NCBI GenBank assembly: GCA_030762175.1
Contig: CM060833.1
Location: 71,835,501-71,899,500 of the forward strand
Source: Metallyticus violacea
Taxonomy: Eukaryota; Arthropoda; Insecta; Mantodea; Metallyticidae
Direction: 5' to 3'
DNA length: 64,000 nucleotides
Below are positions 1-10,869 of the stretch, piece by piece. Within the stretch, counting starts at the first letter, position 1. Every line of letters begins with the position of its first letter. The notes beneath the pieces were generated by a model. That model was not told the origin of the DNA and searched no databases. It saw only the letters and a program-made list of their open reading frames with translations. A program made the position numbers and the translations under genes.

Positions 1-2210
1 GGCTATGGATACAGTCGTTACTGGAGGTAGTTGTGCTAAGCTTTGGATCAAGTGAGCGAAAAGAAAAAGCGAAAAATGATCGGGTTAATCAAAGAGGAAA
101 ATACGTTTTCATAAACACAGAGCTCTTTCTTATACATATCGTTTCAATGGTAGATATTAAAAATTTAGATATGATTTACTGTTCCATTCGTATTTTCGTC
201 GTATTTGGATTCCATAAGGCTCCCCTCTTACTAAATTTGAAAAAAAAAAAATATTGGTAAGAACTTTGCGACAGATACTTAACTTTTACAAGCATGAAGA
301 AAGTTGACTTTAATGTAGTAAGAAGATTTGGAATACCTTTAGACAACGTGCATTAGCATTATGTAACACTTGAAAAATATCAACAGTTTTACAGAAGCTT
401 TTTCATATCTGGTACAGATAATTTTTCATATTAGCTTTGCATTTCGGAACATAAATGGTTTAAATTTTTTTTTTGACTCACTATAACACACTCAATATTT
501 TCGATTGTACATTTTTTTTAATTGAGAAGCTTTCGGAACATTCTTACAAATATTTTGGAACTTCATAGTAGATAATTAAAATAGGTGCATGATATAAGTA
601 TTGTTGATTATATAAAAGATGCAATAATATATTTAAAATTCCTTACAACGGTAACATTAATCAGCCGATGTTGAAACCTCGTTACTTTTTTGTGCCTATA
701 AGTCTATGCGCATGAAGGTAAATATTTAACTAATCGTTGCTATTTAAGTTCTGAAAATATAGGTTAAAGATAGACTAGAGAAAAATTGCAAGGCACAAAA
801 TACCCCATTTTTGCCTAGCTTAACATACGAGTATATGCCACGCAGCACTCTTCTATCTTTTCTGCTGTTGGTAACAATGTATTGGTAATACATTGTTCAC
901 AAAACATTCCGCTCTCAATTGCATTTGAACCTCACCGAAACATTAATCATTTTAAGTCCTTAATTCTCTCTTAGAGATCAACGTCTGAAATCAACTTTTT
1001 GCAAAAATTGCTGTCAATTGGAACTAAAATGATTTTTCAGATCCATAGGTACCAAAGTGTGTGTCTATAGAGGTCATTAACGATGCATCCTTGTGTCACT
1101 GCCTGATGGATCAATATCGCTGAAGGAAGGAAACAGAAAGACAACACTACGAAAAAGAGAAAGTAATTATTATCTTGGGCCTATGTTTACTAGAATAATT
1201 TTGGCCGCGATAAAGAATGGGTCATATTTCAACAGATTGTTTCCGGACATGTGTGAATGGCAACTTTTGCTAATTTCTGCCAGTTCTATCTGTGAGGATA
1301 TGTCACAACTTTAATTAAAAAAACTCGTTTTTCGCTGCATCAAACCTCATATACCCATTTCACATTAGAGTAAGCATAAAGAATTCAAAGAACGTCACCA
1401 AAAATGCAAACAGCTTCTGTATTAAAAACTGTTTGTTCTGTTGGTTAAGAAGCAAGCGGTTGATGCTATCTATAGAGCGGATTACGTTTTGGTATAGCTC
1501 TAGCTACTTTCCTGCTATCCTGTTAATGGAACTGTTTGATTAGTTGGTTAGCAAAGTAATTTCCCGCAGATTTTAATTAAGTCGGCGTCTTAAGCCGCAG
1601 ACATCCCTAATGACTGGCACCCAAAGAAAGGAACAGTATCTTCCCAGGTTAGAACATGGTAGGTTGGCCATTTTAGATACATCCAAAACCATTAAGTAGC
1701 ATCCATTCATTTCATGTAGTCAATACACAAGATTTCTCGCTAATTTCTGTAATAACAGGCGCAATATACTGAACTTAACAGTCGAGAGACACGTAGATAG
1801 AGAAGTGCCAAAATCGAAAGTTTAACATTGAGAATTGCGTACTAACTTTCATCAAAAACATACAAATGAAATGAGCTATGTGAATATTTTAATGAAGTTA
1901 TTAATTTTAAATGTTTCCAATACTCTTATAATAAAACGATATCAAACTAATGCTCAGAAATGGTGAAAAAATCAGCACCTTTCTGTTATAAGCTTTGATT
2001 ACAATGTGAATAATGAAAGAAGGTGATAGATGAACGTGGTGTTTGCATAGAGCATTAAATCACTCATGAAATAAATAAAAAGTATGCTTAACCTATCACA
2101 AAGATTACAGTCACTGACATAATGGCAATGATAATGGAATTATATTAAATTCTTATTTATTTACCCGTTTAGTTTTTTCTGTTTATGTTGCTTATGGGGG
2201 TCTGTTTCTA

Positions 2211-2218
<8 letters not shown>
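1..2218. other. AT-rich DNA, no gene seen
   Basis: Only short chance reading frames of 75 codons or fewer occur here, with no recognisable domain. I see no tRNA-like box pair, no long tandem repeat and no terminal inverted repeat. Confidence 0.6.

Positions 2219-2266
<48 letters not shown>
2219..2266. repeat. (AT)n microsatellite
   Basis: A 48-bp uninterrupted AT dinucleotide run. Just beyond it a 16-bp unit containing 'attatttcaact' occurs twice in tandem (about 2265-2294). Confidence 0.95.
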
Positions 2267-2270
<4 letters not shown>

Positions 2271-3037
2271 TCAACTAACTATTATTTCAACTGTGAGGAT
2301 TTGGAATATATATATTTTATTTTACGAGTTTAACTCACCTCCTATAAAGAAGGTCTAAAGAGACAATTAATTATTTTTTTAATGAAATGAGTTCCTAAGT
2401 GAACTCGAAGCCCACTTTGCTTATAGCTATGTACCTGATATTCACCTTTACAGGGTAAGGAAAAAACTTCAAATATCTTTACCAGGCAACTAACCTTACG
2501 GAATTCTAATACATGAACTCTAAAGGCAGACATGCTGAACACAAAACCACAGGGCGATCGATTTGTTATGCTTTTATATGCAATGAATATATGCGGTGCG
2601 GTGTTTAAAGTCGGGGTTTCTTAATCTCACAATAGAGTTGGTTAAAACTTCCTATGAATATATGGCGGAAAACAACATTTTGAGATATAGACCATGTTGT
2701 ATTGTGGCCAATATCCTCAATTGTCCGTAGAATAGCCGCCATATGTGGTCCTCTATGTGGTTATCACGCATTGTAACACACCCTTTGGTCCAGTGATTCA
2801 GAAAATCATGTGCTCATGCGAACACACCTGGCTACATTCAGATTTGATGATGTATAGTATACACATGCTACTGCAGTGTTTGTACACTGTCAGTCAGTGA
2901 GACAAGCTCAGGTGATCGCGGAGGCCCTGCTACTGGAGATTTTATACCAATCCTTTGCCCACTAGTGATGTGGCATGTGTGTTATAGCATGATTTGTAGA
3001 AAATGGGATGGTACTCCATCATGTTTGTACCACATAC
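2267..3037. other. AT-rich DNA, no gene seen
   Basis: Unrecognised sequence between the AT microsatellite and the first SINE. The short frames on both strands resemble no family I know. Confidence 0.55.
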
Positions 3038-3051
3038 TCTACCTTGTACTC

Positions 3052-3349
3052 GTCGGTCCTGGTGGTGTAGCGGTAACCATACTTGCCTTCTAAACTCAAA
3101 ATCGCGGGTTCAAACCCGGCCAGGATTGATGGATTTTTTCGGGCGTAAAAATCCTAAGTGTGGCTTCCTTCGGAAGAGAAGTAAAGCTGTGGGTCCCATG
3201 TCGTACATTTACGGCACCTAAAAGAACCTCAAGACTGAAAGAAGAGGCCTCTGAGCAAAGTTTGTCGGCCGTTTCACGCCCTGAATTGAATGGGACGCTG
3301 ATGACCTGAGTTGTTAAAGAGCTTCCATAAATAAATCAAATCAACAAAA
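3052..3349 (+). mobile_element. tRNA-derived SINE, family A, full length
   Basis: The 5' head is tRNA-like, with an A box in 'tggtgtagcggtaacc' and a B box in 'gggttcaaaccc' (the two internal RNA polymerase III promoter boxes). A conserved body follows ('tcgggcgtaaaaatcc', 'cggccgtttcacgccctga') and the 3' end is an A-rich 'ataaataaatcaaatcaac' tail. The copy is flanked by a perfect 14-bp target-site duplication, tctaccttgtactc, at 3038-3051 and 3350-3363. SINEs encode no protein and move with LINE enzymes. At least six more copies or fragments of this family lie in the window (40385-40445, 40607-40760, 47178-47330, 48839-49140, 53609-53853, 59015-59251). Confidence 0.92.
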
Positions 3350-3363
3350 TCTACCTTGTACTC

Positions 3364-4206
3364 ATGCACACAACCACAATTAACTGATATACGAATGACT
3401 TATGCATCATCGTTAGTGCACTTAACTAATAAGCTAAAAGCAATGGACAGAAAAAGAAACACAGTTTACACTACACTAAGGAAATCTATGTTATTAGCAT
3501 ATTTTTGTCTGCGATATGAATTGGTCATATCTAAACAGATATTAGTTTCCGGAAACTGTTTTCGCCTGCTCTACCAGTGAAAATATGTTACATTTTCATT
3601 TAAATATTTCGCTGTCGTTTGCCAAATGTATTGCATTAAGCGCCTCTTCCTCCCATTTGTTTTGTTGGTTTCTAAAACTAATGTACCCATTAGTTAACCC
3701 ATGCAGTGTTCGGTTGGTTTGGTAGAAGGGACACCCCAATACATTTTCCGACCATTATTGTCTTTGACTGTACTGTGGGTACAAGAAAGACCTCATGCTT
3801 TTGAGCAGAGAATTCTTTGATGAACTGCATACAAAACTAATAATCCAGACTTCTATCATTTCACGCGTCTCCGTTGTGCTCCATCATGTTCTTCTCACGC
3901 CTTGGGAAATAAAGTGAGGTTATTGTTTGTTTGCATTCAGTGACCTGTTCTGAAGCTTTGTACACCGATTTGATATCTCGACAAGATCAGAATCTCTATT
4001 TTTATTGGATACGTGGAATATTAAAGGTGACCTTAATTCCTGTGTGGCAGTGCATATTTTTTGAAAATGACGATAATGGTTTAATAAAGTTTAACTGCAG
4101 ATACTGCATATATATATATAGGTACATACACACATACATAGACACATATAAGTGAAAAATAATATAACACTATTAACAATGTAATTAAAATAACAGCAAC
4201 ATAAAA
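3364..4206. other. Unique AT-rich DNA, no gene seen
   Basis: No domain, RNA gene or clear repeat was recognised. A short (TA)n plus 'cacacatacata' low-complexity patch lies at about 4107-4140. Confidence 0.55.
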
Positions 4207-4336
4207 GCAGAAAAGGATAAAACACTAAGAAAAAGTCACAGATTTGTAATCGCTATATGCCATAAAAGAACTCTAGTAGTTCGACATGGCGATTACAAAT
4301 ATGTGTCTTTTTTTAGTCTTTTATCGTTTTCTACGT
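4207..4336. mobile_element. Fold-back (long inverted repeat) element
   Basis: Two arms of about 45 bp face each other across a short centre. The left arm, about 4207-4253, runs from 'gcagaaaaggataaaac' to 'gatttgtaatcgc'. The right arm, about 4289-4336, is its imperfect reverse complement ('gcgattacaaat' ... 'cttttatcgttttc'). The centre holds a second perfect hairpin, gaact at 4268-4272 and agttc at 4278-4282. The left arm plus about 45 bp of upstream sequence recurs at 32392-32520. This architecture fits a fold-back MITE, but no target-site duplication is obvious, partly because (AT)n lies just to the right. Confidence 0.6.
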
Positions 4337-4339
4337 TAC

Positions 4340-4344
<5 letters not shown>

Positions 4345-4387
<43 letters not shown>
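4345..4387. repeat. (TA)n microsatellite
   Basis: A 43-bp TA run directly beside the right arm of the fold-back element. Confidence 0.95.
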
Positions 4388-4389
<2 letters not shown>

Positions 4390-4749
4390 AATAGCGCAGA
4401 ATTAATGTTCTGCTAAACAGTTTTGTGAAGCAAAGGTATGAGGTAATGCGTTAATAAAAATACAGGATGATCTATTTAGAAAGAGGAATAAAGTTTTATT
4501 TACAACATGATGTTAAACACAGACGTTATGTATTATAATTGCCACTGAACTAGAAACAAAAGAAGTTACTTAGTAGTGACTGTATAAACAAAATTCAGCA
4601 ACAAGCGAAATGTAATGTGCTAAATTTGAAAGTGTAACGTCAATTCATTACCTTTTCGATGTGAATATCGTGTTCGGAGAGCTTCAATGTAAACATTGCC
4701 ACATACAGATAGCTTTAGGCGCGTTCTCAAAATTCAACACTGTTGTTAG
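4388..4749. other. Unrecognised DNA upstream of LINE
   Basis: No reading frame or repeat was recognised. The in-frame TAG at 4747-4749 marks the end of any reading frame leading into the reverse-transcriptase ORF, so the LINE's 5' truncation point lies near 4750. Confidence 0.45.
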
Positions 4750-4755
4750 CATGTT

Positions 4756-6390
4756 ATGACAGCAAATCCCAAGAAAAAACTGGAGCGACTTTTAGCGGAT
4801 ATAACTAAGTCATATATAAGCATGGTCCAACAGAGAGCCTACAAAATTCTAAAGCACCTAAATAAAGAAGAAAAAGATGATATAAAATTAAATAGAATAA
4901 CAAGTGAAGAATGGTTACAATATTTTCAGAATTTGTGGACAAAAAAAGAAACAGAAGAAGAAAACGAAGAATTTACAATGGAAATAAATGAAGAAGTGGA
5001 CCCTATCACATACGAAGAGCTACAGCTTACCTTAGATAAGAACTGCAGGAACAAAAAAAAAACGCCAGGAATAGACAATATTAACAATGAACTAATCAAA
5101 CATGCCTCAGAAAAACTAAAATATAGATTACTGGCATTGTTTAATATATGCTGGAAGTTTGGCTATGTCCCAGAACAATGGAAAATATCATCAATATGCC
5201 CAATATTCAAAAAAGGGGATAGAAATAACTGCAGTAATTATAGAGGAATAAGTATATTGAATACTTGCTATAAACTATATGCAGCAATAATAAAAAATAG
5301 ATTAAATATCATAATGGAAAATATAGTACTAGAAGCTCAGAATGGGTTTAGAAAAGGAAGATCCTGTATCGACTGTGTATTTGTCCTAAATCAAATAATT
5401 GAAAAACACAGAGAATATAATATTCCCACATATATGGTGTTTTTAGATTTTGAAAAAGCTTTTGACAATGTACATAGAAATAAACTATGGCAAATAATGG
5501 AAAACAAAGGCATACCAAAACATTTGATAACAATAATTAGAGAGCTATATAAGGACAACTTGATAATGATCGATTCAAATCAAAATAGAACAGCGACAAT
5601 AAATAAGGGAGTTAGACAAGGGTGCCCATTATCTCCCACATTATTTAATTTATATATAGATGACAGAGAATGGCAGAATAATTTAAATGTACATTTTAAA
5701 ATAAACAATATAAATTTAGATGTAATGTTATTTGCAGACGATCTAGTTTTAATAAGTGGCTCAGAATTAAATATGCAAACAGCTCTATTTCAACTAAATA
5801 AAATAAGCCAAAGATATAAAATAAAAATATCACCAAATAAAAGCAAAGTAATGGCTTTTAGAGGACCAGAAACAATAAGAGCAAAAATAATAATACAAGA
5901 GACAATATTAGAACAAATAAACTGTTTCAATTATCTAGGCTGCAGCGTCTCATACACAAAAAATGATGATATAATAAACAAAATAAATAAATTTAACCAA
6001 ATATGCGGTACCATCAAACAAAACTTAAAAACCACGAGGAAAGAGACAAAAATAAAATTTTATAAAGTGATGGCTGTTCCAGTTTTAACATATGGGTCTG
6101 AATGTTGGACAATGACCAAACAAATAGAGAAAAGGTTAGAATCAGCAGAGATGCGCTTCTTAAGACATGTAGCAGGATATACATTAAAAGACAGGAGAAG
6201 AAGTGTAGATATACGAGAAGAACTAAGAATCTTTAATCTAATAGAAAGAATTAAAGAAAATCAAAAGAACTGGAAACAACATGTGGAGAGGATGGAGGAA
6301 AACCGCTATAGTAAACTGGTTTTAAGATATACACCAAAAGGCCAAAGAAATGTTGGCCGACCTAAAAGAAGATGGACAGAGCAGTTCTAA
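4756..6390 (+). CDS. Reverse transcriptase of a non-LTR retrotransposon (partial ORF2)
   Basis: This 544-codon frame has no internal stop. Known RT motifs appear in order: 'NYRGISIL' (fingers), 'FLDFEKAFD' with the first catalytic Asp at residue 231, 'RQGCPLSP' near 287-294, and 'LFADDLVLI' with the FADD pair at 328-329. A thumb region with 'YLGC' and 'LTYGSECW' follows, and the C-terminus is basic and ends 'GRPKRRWTEQF'. The enzyme copies element RNA into DNA at a nicked target. Strong A-richness and high Lys/Asn/Ile content are typical of this LINE group. The N-terminal endonuclease is absent, so this copy could not move on its own, but the intact frame and catalytic residues suggest recent insertion. 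The chosen ATG is simply the first after a stop. It is not a host gene. Confidence 0.9.
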   Translation: MTANPKKKLERLLADITKSYISMVQQRAYKILKHLNKEEKDDIKLNRITSEEWLQYFQNLWTKKETEEENEEFTMEINEEVDPITYEELQLTLDKNCRNKKKTPGIDNINNELIKHASEKLKYRLLALFNICWKFGYVPEQWKISSICPIFKKGDRNNCSNYRGISILNTCYKLYAAIIKNRLNIIMENIVLEAQNGFRKGRSCIDCVFVLNQIIEKHREYNIPTYMVFLDFEKAFDNVHRNKLWQIMENKGIPKHLITIIRELYKDNLIMIDSNQNRTATINKGVRQGCPLSPTLFNLYIDDREWQNNLNVHFKINNINLDVMLFADDLVLISGSELNMQTALFQLNKISQRYKIKISPNKSKVMAFRGPETIRAKIIIQETILEQINCFNYLGCSVSYTKNDDIINKINKFNQICGTIKQNLKTTRKETKIKFYKVMAVPVLTYGSECWTMTKQIEKRLESAEMRFLRHVAGYTLKDRRRSVDIREELRIFNLIERIKENQKNWKQHVERMEENRYSKLVLRYTPKGQRNVGRPKRRWTEQF

Positions 6391-6432
6391 ATTGTGAGAC
6401 CGGAACAAGCCAATAAAGGCTTAAACCGTGAT

Positions 6433-6469
<37 letters not shown>
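6433..6469 (+). repeat. (TGA)n 3' tail of the LINE
   Basis: About twelve TGA units close the element 43 bp after the RT stop codon. Trinucleotide tails of this sort mark 3' ends in RTE-like LINEs. Confidence 0.85.
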
Positions 6470-9400
6470 ATATATGCTGTCAACTTATAGTTGAAAATTC
6501 TGAACTTCAGACATCCCGCGATTTTTGTAATCTCCCGATCTTATAGAATTATTATCGGTTATCAAACAATAAATAGCAACGGCTGTCATGTTAGAGCATT
6601 GTTGTTTTTTATCTTCCCAAACAAATACTTTCTAAACAATAAATTTTATTTGTTTATTTTTTGTTTTAAATGCAAATAAAATAGACAAACAAATTAAAAT
6701 CTTATTTGCAATAATATTTATAATTCAAGGCATCTTTTGACTGCAGCTGTTTCTTCTCCTGGGCTACAGCAAAAGCTTATAGAGTAATTTAAACCGTTTT
6801 TATCACTCCATTTCATTATTCTAGACAAATGGCGATTCTGCACCATCTTATTTACGTCATACCAATATCCATATCCAATCATCTGATGATCAACGCAAAG
6901 TCGAAAACTGCATTGGTCGGCAAGCTGCTCACGGCTGGCGGGCGAGAGTGCGGAGCTATACAAGTGTTGCTGATAGAAACATTAGGGTGACCTTATAGTA
7001 AATTTTAGGGCATTTAAATAGTTATCTACTCGCCATGCCATCCAAAGAAATTCGGGAAATACCTGACTTTATTTCTGGCACTTACTTGCAAAATTGTCTT
7101 GAGTTATTAAATTGATCTCTTGATTTTACGCGTCTAAAATGTGTACGGGACGAGTCTTAATGATATTTTTTTGGAAGTAATCTTACTGTCATCCATCAGT
7201 TTATTTATGTTACCTTTACATGATATGCCTGAGGAATGCGATGTATCAGAGTTTCCTCAAGAAAACAACGTTGTCACGTCTCTGCAATCCCTTTCAGTGC
7301 TGTTTAGTGCTAACAGAGATCTACACGGAAGTAGGAGTAAATCATTTATTCTGGTTATTAATTTAGATGCCTTAGATATGTTTAATTATATGAGAAACAT
7401 TAAATATTTATATTTTCAGCTCAATCTTTGATATACGAAAGTAACAGTGACAATGCTTATGTTAATGTGTTACTGTATCAAATAAAGCATAACATTACAT
7501 ACTCGGAGCTCAATGGAATGGGGGTGGGGGATGTTATCAAGGTTTGTCCTGCACTTTACTAATTTATGAATCGATTAAGGCTTGAAAATGGATCGCCTGG
7601 GATTTTCCTTCAGTTAATCTTCTAACAGAGGAACGGACTTAGTACTGATATAAATAACGCTCGGTTTGGAATAGAATAACTAAATTGCTATTTATATTTC
7701 TTAGCAGACTTTATTCCAGTATTTGACACATGTTTTTCTTTCATTTTCAAACGACACTAATTGAGAGGCGTGAGACTAGATGGTCAAAGAATTATAGGCC
7801 TACGCAGTTCCCGCGGCTGCTCTGTTCATCAGTTAATTATGTTGCGATATTTGATTTGATTTTTTACAACATATCTTAAAAGAATTTATAAAAGTTTCTT
7901 GTATTTTTCGTTCTTTCTCTCATTGCATGCAACAGATCATTGCAGGAATACTGTACTACTACTTTATAGCATTGCTAATAAAGATGTATTATTCTGTGAC
8001 TATATTTTTGTGATTTATGTTATGTTTACACTTTTATGTTAACAATTAAACATTTAATACACTTAGTTCAAATTAAATGGTAAACTTATATTTTAGTTTA
8101 AAATGTTTATAACTAATTTGGTTTGAATAATTATACAGCGGGTTCCGTAAGTCCAGCATTTGAAAGTAAGCCTGCATTATTGTTTACAAAAATACGCGTG
8201 TTTCACATAAACTGCTATTGGCCTTTCAGACGTGTCATTCATTTTGTTAGTAAGCACTGCTGTTGTGAATATCGTATGCACTTTCTTATTTTTTTACCTC
8301 GTTTTGCAAAGAAAATACTCAAATATTTATTGTTATATGGATAAATATATCAGATATGAAGGGTACCGTTGCTTTGTACCAGAATGGTAGGGTGAAAATA
8401 AAAATGACATTCCTAAAGACATTCAGAGTATAGAAAGACGGAATTCGCATTCGAGCAACTTACTATCCGGATAGTTTCTTCCAAGAAATTTTGAGTCAAA
8501 GCTAGAGAGTGAACTATTGTGATTTCATTATTACTTTTATTAAAGAAGCCATGCTTCACCTCACTAAAAATAAGTTATGATCGCAACATAAAAGTTTATC
8601 ACAAGACCGAGTTAAAAGGAAGAATTATAGAAATTATTAAATTCCTGTTATCCGCTTCTATACTTCTCCAGGCACTATCTATCACTTTATGTTATCTGTG
8701 ATACTGATTCTTCTAATTAAAGAAACTGAGGGGTAAAACTAAATTAGCTATAGATAAAACTCTTCTAAATTTTAAATTAAAGATAAGGAAAATAAAACTG
8801 CAGCAACACCTTACATTATACATAATTGATAAAATACATTGGTTTAATAGCATCCAGTTTATAATATGCACAAAAACAATTCAACAATATTAAAGGTAAT
8901 TTTACTGAACATCGGATAAAGGCCCTCAAAAACAAATAATACCACATGAAGAAGACAGGTATCCCTAGCGTTTATTTTAAAATGCGTAGAAAAAATTATA
9001 TGCCTTACCTAGTACCAGATATTTGAGCGCTAGAAAATTTTACTTTAAAAAATTGACATCGATACGGAAGTGGAATCCTCCTAAATAGGAGACTGCGAGA
9101 AAAAATGGAGTTCAATGAATAGCAGAAGTCCGTAAGAGCATTGCTCCAAATCAAAAGTATTAGGCGTTATGTGACAGATTCGTTTAAAAATCGAAAACAA
9201 GTTATTTATGCTGATTTTCTTTGCAGATTCCTCTCACCTCTTGACGTTAGAATTAATGCCACACAACGTAGCTACTGCACGGTGGCTATTAAACTGTTAT
9301 GAATGAATTTGTACAGTCCAGCTGTGCTAAAGTTTGCATAAAATCTGGAGCGTAAAGGGAGAGAAGGTGATCATCGACATTTAACAAACTTTTAGTAGAA

Positions 9401-9984
9401 CATTTTAAGCATTTAGAGTATTTTCAAAAAGATAAATAGATTTAAACCACTTTTATCAAGTAACTAACCTGTGCAAAATAATTAGAAAGTTAACATCTTT
9501 AGATCTATATTCATTGTTATTCTAAAAATAAACTCTTACAAAACAAGTCATAAACGAACACCTTGTGTTTCTTTATTTTTTATGGTTTGAGAAGTAATTC
9601 CTTCCTATATCCCCACAATCTTTCATTAAGATTTGTTATTTTTGTACTTCTTAGCAGATATGGCCAGAGGTCCTAAAAAAATGATTCAGACACTTTTACA
9701 CCTATTTGTGTTTTTTTATGCTTTTAAAGAAAAATGAAATACACTGCTGACTATTAACATTGCAACAAATTGTGTATGTTCATAATAGACTGCAGAAATG
9801 ATGTTTGTCTTCTCATTCATTTGTTTGAAGAGGCCGTTGGGATCCTTCACATCTGTGTGTTTGTTCTACCTCGGTATCCCTCATGTCACATTTGTTTCAC
9901 TGGGGCGCATTTCGTCCAACACAAGCACTAATATCTCGGAATGACATCTCATACTCTCGGTATACTGCAATTCTCCACTTTACC
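6470..9984. other. AT-rich DNA, no gene seen
   Basis: The stretch has many short frames of 96 codons or fewer on both strands, none resembling a known family. A slightly GC-richer patch at 6730-6965 carries an 81-codon minus-strand frame that I could not identify. No tRNA, clear repeat or transposon end was recognised. Confidence 0.5.
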
Positions 9985-10093
9985 ATACGTACAGACAGTC
10001 CTGGTGCTGCAGTCACGCCTCCTTTCACGAACTGTAGCGGAGAAAGCCAAGCCGAATTCCATTTAGTCCGATTTCAACAAATATAGGCGGATA
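9985..10093 (-). repeat. Unrecognised interspersed repeat, inverted copy
   Basis: Read on the minus strand, this segment aligns with 10590-10735 on the plus strand. Shared blocks are 'ggctttctccgct', 'gttcgtgaaag' and 'tccgcct..atttgt', with roughly three-quarters of positions alike over about 110 bp by eye. The two copies therefore form an inverted pair about 0.5 kb apart. I do not recognise the family. Confidence 0.6.
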
Positions 10094-10113
10094 ATTACCT
10101 TGATGTAAATGTC

Positions 10114-10188
10114 GGCACATTAGTTCGGTTGGATAGAGCTTCGTGCTAATAACGGGAAGGTCGTAGGTTCGATCTTCCTCATGGGCCA
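10114..10188 (+). pseudogene. tRNA-Ile (AAT) pseudogene or tRNA-derived remnant
   Basis: A 75-bp stretch folds like a tRNA. The acceptor arms 'ggcacat' and 'atgggcc' pair except at position 4 (A opposite G). The D arm is 'gttc...gagc'. The anticodon loop is 'ctaataa' with anticodon AAT, and the T loop is 'ttcgatc' in a recognisable B box. Defects are the acceptor mismatch, a G-G mismatch in the anticodon stem and an extra base on the 3' side of the T arm. A T-rich run starts a few bases downstream, as at a pol III terminator. The sum of mismatches argues for a decayed gene rather than a working one. Confidence 0.65.
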
Positions 10189-10516
10189 ACTTATTATTTT
10201 TTTCTCTCTTTTTGTAATTTTCATAATTTGTTTACACTGTTCTTAATAGAATAAATGTTACTTTTTAGGGAATTTTATATTTATTTTGTGCTGATTCTAA
10301 ATGTTCAAATAAAATAAATTATGTTATTGCTGCATATTTACATAAGCTGCTGCATCTCATTGTTTTCTTTCCACCAGTTGGTTAGAATGTTACTTTATAG
10401 GGAGGACAACGGATAGGTTGTAATTTTAAGTTAGGTTAGGTTTAACAAAAATATAATAGAACTCCACACTAACACTTTCTAACTCGCACTACCGTTCGGG
10501 ACTGTGGAATTAGGTG
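10189..10516. other. Spacer between tRNA-like sequence and repeat
   Basis: AT-rich sequence with no gene recognised. It contains two TTAGG-like words at about 10430-10440, too few to mean anything. Confidence 0.5.
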
Positions 10517-10735
10517 TGAAAGGAGACGTGACTCCAGGCTGTTTGTACGGTCAAGTAATTTTGCTTGTTTCGGTGCATCACGACTGTTCTATCCGCCTGC
10601 ATTTGTCAAAATCACAGTACCACTTCTTCGCATCGATGCGCCATTCCTTGGAATTGGCCCCGGCTTTCTCCGCTGCCGTTCGTGAAAGAAAGCGTTACTC
10701 CAGTACCAGGATCGTCTGTTTGTACAGTCAAGTCA
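10517..10735 (+). repeat. Unrecognised repeat with partial tandem copies
   Basis: The opening 'gtgaaaggagacgtgactcc' at 10517 returns as 'gtgaaagaaagcgttactcc' at about 10681, each followed by a version of 'tctgtttgtac.gtcaagt'. The offset is about 163 bp. The stretch 10590-10735 also matches the inverted copy at 9985-10093. It is GC-richer than its surroundings and carries overlapping frames of 121 and 60 codons on the plus strand with no recognisable domain, so I treat it as a repeat family, not a gene. Confidence 0.55.
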
Positions 10736-10869
10736 GTTCTTCCTTGATCAAATTCAGGCACCCGCTGTATTGCTGTCGTATTTTCGAAGGGTCATGCGCA
10801 TTTCTTCTGAGAAAATGTGGGGTCTGTTTAACGTATCTCTTATGGATAATGTACTTTAATTACCATTAG

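Larger units (their letters stand above)
4750..6469 (+). mobile_element. 5'-truncated non-LTR retrotransposon (RTE-like LINE)
   Basis: The copy starts in the region just upstream of the reverse-transcriptase domain, so the apurinic endonuclease half is missing. It includes the whole RT and C-terminal region, a short 3' UTR ('accggaacaagccaataaa') and a (TGA)n tail. A 5'-truncated LINE ending in a short tandem repeat is the normal product of target-primed reverse transcription in RTE-like clades. I looked for a target-site duplication around both ends and found none I trust. Clade assignment is tentative. Confidence 0.8.

Noticed and set aside
6718..6963. 81-codon minus-strand frame in a GC-richer patch
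   Set aside because: Sequence not recognisable and no second piece of coding evidence nearby.
10429..10442. TTAGG telomere-type repeat
   Set aside because: Only two units; interstitial telomeric tracts need many more.
10504..10869. 121-codon plus frame as a host gene
   Set aside because: It overlaps a repeat whose copies occur inverted and tandem; the frame is not kept in the other copies.
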